Shown: one piece after another, positions 61,618 through 64,000 of the stretch
Layout: each line of letters begins with the position of its first letter
Position numbering within the stretch: position 1 is the first letter of the stretch
DNA from: Hydractinia symbiolongicarpus
Taxonomy: Eukaryota; Cnidaria; Hydrozoa; Anthoathecata; Hydractiniidae
DNA: 64,000 bases
Assembly (NCBI RefSeq): GCF_029227915.1
Contig: NC_079880.1
Coordinates: 12,985,501-13,049,500 of the forward strand
Direction of reading: 5' to 3'
Program-made: the position numbers and the translations under genes
Notes under the pieces: generated by a model
Seen by the model: the letters and a program-made list of their open reading frames with translations, nothing else
Told to the model about the DNA's origin: nothing
The model's database searches: none

Positions 61618-62674
61618 CACCACATCATATTACTGCAATTTTAAGTAACAAATTTGCAAATGAGAAAAAATATCACTTATGAAAGACAAGGAATTTATAA
61701 AAAGTAGCAGTTTGGATGTGATTCTCAAGAATCTTTACAAACATATCGGAATAGAAGTGACATCAGGAAATAAAGTACAGGTATTTGGGACTTCAATCCT
61801 CAAAAATTGTGTTATTTAATGCAACAATAAACGTTAAAACTGAGAAAATGGAGCTGACAGCTATTCTCATAAACAAAATTATGTAAATAATTATAATATA
61901 TACAAAAAATATATTAGGCAACCACATTGTTTTTCTTTCTTATATTTATTGCATTTTTTGAAAGTGAAAAAGTATATGTCCTCTACCATCCTTTTATTAC
62001 TCCAGCGATAATCTGGTGACTCTCTCGCTCTCTGGTTTTTAACGAGGGTACCAACAAGCCGGAAGCACCCGCGTATAAAAGGGCGAGCTCGGGCGACTTT
62101 TTTGAACTAAATTGACAGTTCTCCACCGAAACCGCCCGCACTTTCCCGGACACGCCCAAACTCGCCTGGAGCATTCCTGAAATGCAACACCTTGTAACAT
62201 AAACATGGCGGACGACAGTTGAAAGCATGCGCTTGAAGAGAAAAGGAGTTAGTAAAGTTTGTATAAGTTATTTATCAAGTAAATCTTATTAAAAATCATC
62301 AAAAACAGTTCTTTTAAGCACTTCGCTACCACATAGTTTAATTCATTTTAATTTTTATACTTTTTTAAATAATTTGTCGTGAATCTTTTTTTTTGTTCGG
62401 ACATTGCGGTTCTATGTAGGTTATTTCAGGCGAATACTTGATTTCTTTTCAAAACGCCGAACCTGTCAGAAAACGCTCACACTTTTCACGATGTATGCGG
62501 CTTATCGGCACCCTCGTGGTTTTTATTCCATAAAATAGCTATGCAAAAATGCAGGTAAACAAAGTGGAAATTTTTCTCGGTTGAACAAAAGATGAATTAT
62601 CTAAAATGTCCTAATTTCGTGATTTAAGTCTTAATCCTGTGATGTGTTTTTTTTCAATCTTAGATACTCTAGGC
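61618..62674. other. Intergenic with an isolated GC-richer, promoter-like patch
   Basis: A GC-richer patch at about 62030-62230 contains TATAAAAG (62074-62081) and, about 120 bp downstream, ATGGCGGACGACAG in good start context (62204), but the frame closes after five codons and no clear splice donor follows. It could be a promoter with first exon, or a repeat. Nothing else was recognised. Confidence 0.35.
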
Positions 62675-62837
62675 TCTACATATACATCTATATTATAATA
62701 CCCGTATACGTCTGTCCGTCTGTCTATCTGTCTGTCACGCAAAATAGTAGCTGAGCTGCGCAAGTAGCGAGAAGCACGCAATGCCGTATCAAAAAGGATG
62801 GGTGAACCCGTGGATTTTTCCACGGGCTAACGACTAG
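62675..62837 (+). mobile_element. Short Helitron-like non-autonomous element
   Basis: Begins about TCTACATATA, contains GTCTGTCCGTCTGTC repeats, and ends with a hairpin (CCCGTGGATTTTTCCACGGG) followed by CTAACGACTAG and T. A 3' hairpin about 10 nt from CTRR and insertion before T are Helitron features. A related decayed copy lies at 47862-47964. Confidence 0.6.
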
Positions 62838-64000
62838 TACTAAATAATATAAAAGCTCGTACGCAGCTTATTTCTCTTCGATTTGAAAAATCTCAACAAC
62901 ATAACAAATGCAAAATTCTGGACTTCATTGCAAAATTTGTGATGTAACCAATGATGTTGTTGTGTATAATAAAGTGAAACCTTGTGTTTACAATTATATT
63001 TGATTGATGTCAAGACTTTTGGGGTGAAGAATCATCTGAAATGACAAATTTCAAGATGATCGTGTCATCATAATGGAGATACAAAATCATAAGCAACACT
63101 GGTAAAAACTTTAGAAATAGAATGAAATGGAATAAAAAATAGAATCAAAGTCTGCAGAATGAATTTCCATAATGCACCTAATTTTTCTATAGCTAGCTGA
63201 AAGTTCCTTATAATGGATGCAATCAATATGTTTTAAGCTCCAAAATGATATTAAATCAATGTAAAACCATAGTTGAAAGACTAAGATAAGGACTAAATAC
63301 ATACATTAAAATTCAAGATAAGTAACCATCAGTAAATACCCACCATCCAACACATGTGGGATAAGACTCATAATGGCAGAAAAAATCAGTCAAACGTTTG
63401 TACGGAAAGCGAAATATGTGCTTTTTGCGCAAAAATGATTAAACGGCACGCCATTAAACAACTTTTCGTTTCTGAAGTTTTGTTTCCAAACACTAGCCAC
63501 CTAAGGTGTGAGTCGGTAACTTGTACAGGAATATAAAATACGTTTATCTTAAGCCAGACTTAACTGCACTATAATAAATACAACATTATGAGCACTAGAT
63601 CTTAACATATTCTTTTAAAAATCAATGTCAACCTGCTTTATAAAAATTTTTTTACCGCCTCGGCTAGTGTCTCGTTTAATCTCGCACATGAATTGGCTCC
63701 GCGTAAAATATTCACCAATATGTTCATTTTTTTATTCCGAGACGAAGAAAGGCTAAGCCAAACATACATTCCTGCGGATTGTGTGAAAAACATCATCATT
63801 TATATGATTATTGATAGTGATCTTAGACTGGCTGTTCATAAAATGGTTATCTTATTGTTGAATGTATATTTGGATAAATTCCAAAAAAAAATTTTAACCT
63901 CAATTTAAATTTACAATGTAAACATGAATGTACGTAATTTTCAATGTCCACAGTTTTAACCGCTGCACACATATCGTCTTTCCCACTTGCAAACTTGAAT
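62838..64000. other. Right-hand end of window, no gene supported
   Basis: AT-rich. A 71-codon open frame at 63693-63908 and a 31-codon ATG frame at 62908-63003 were seen, but neither has a recognisable domain or convincing splice context. Exons of a gene continuing beyond the window cannot be excluded. Confidence 0.4.

Noticed and set aside
62908-63003. 31-codon ATG ORF with two CxxC-like cysteines
   Set aside because: Too short to judge; no signal peptide, homologous motif or transcript evidence.
63693-63908. 71-codon open frame on + near the right end
   Set aside because: Translation is I/L/K/F-rich with no recognised domain, opens at a non-ATG, and has no clear splice sites; it might be an exon of a gene beyond the window but cannot be supported.
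1-64000. CRISPR arrays, bacterial operons, rRNA genes
   Set aside because: All recognised genes have spliceosomal introns and animal homologues; the tandem repeats seen are minisatellites without spacers, and no rRNA-like sequence was noticed.

Overview
The window is AT-rich, intron-dense animal genomic DNA. The proteins resemble their bilaterian counterparts, introns are short to medium, and the introns hold many small repeats and miniature transposons. My best guess is a cnidarian, possibly a hydrozoan; this is an inference from gene content and base composition only, because I could not search any database.

Layout from left to right: the 3' end of a SPAG1-like (RPAP3_C domain) dynein-assembly co-chaperone gene on + (69-1910); a tail-to-tail, single-exon claudin-like four-pass membrane protein on - (2011-2442); about 5 kb with no recognisable gene; a complete 3-exon PTP4A/PRL phosphatase on + (7603-9416); an unrecognised multi-exon gene on - whose 3' half I can reconstruct (10669-14430); a complete 37-exon CAND1 gene on + (16204-38873), predicted at 1241 aa; a complete 6-exon activator-type E2F on + (40008-43792, 455 aa) with E2F-type sites in its upstream region; an orphan terminal-exon-like segment (45086-45254); a complete 13-exon receptor tyrosine kinase on + (47222-56550, 830 aa) with signal peptide, trefoil-like domain, Frizzled CRD, TM, MuSK/ROR/Trk-class kinase and a long tail; and a single-exon secreted, six-cysteine, extremely basic peptide on - (59227-59475). 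The last 4.5 kb is gene-poor and holds an inverted-repeat element and a Helitron-like fragment.

The genes do not form a pathway cluster. CAND1 (exchange factor for cullin ligases) and E2F (G1/S transcription) are adjacent cell-cycle genes, but nothing in the sequence shows that this is functional. Exon boundaries were placed by hand from GT/AG sites, phase and remembered family alignments. Every internal junction of CAND1, E2F, PTP4A and the RTK keeps frame. The most interesting items are the trefoil + Frizzled-CRD receptor kinase, the symmetric cysteine-rich cationic peptide, the unidentified minus-strand gene, the E2F self-regulation sites and several repeat or MITE families.
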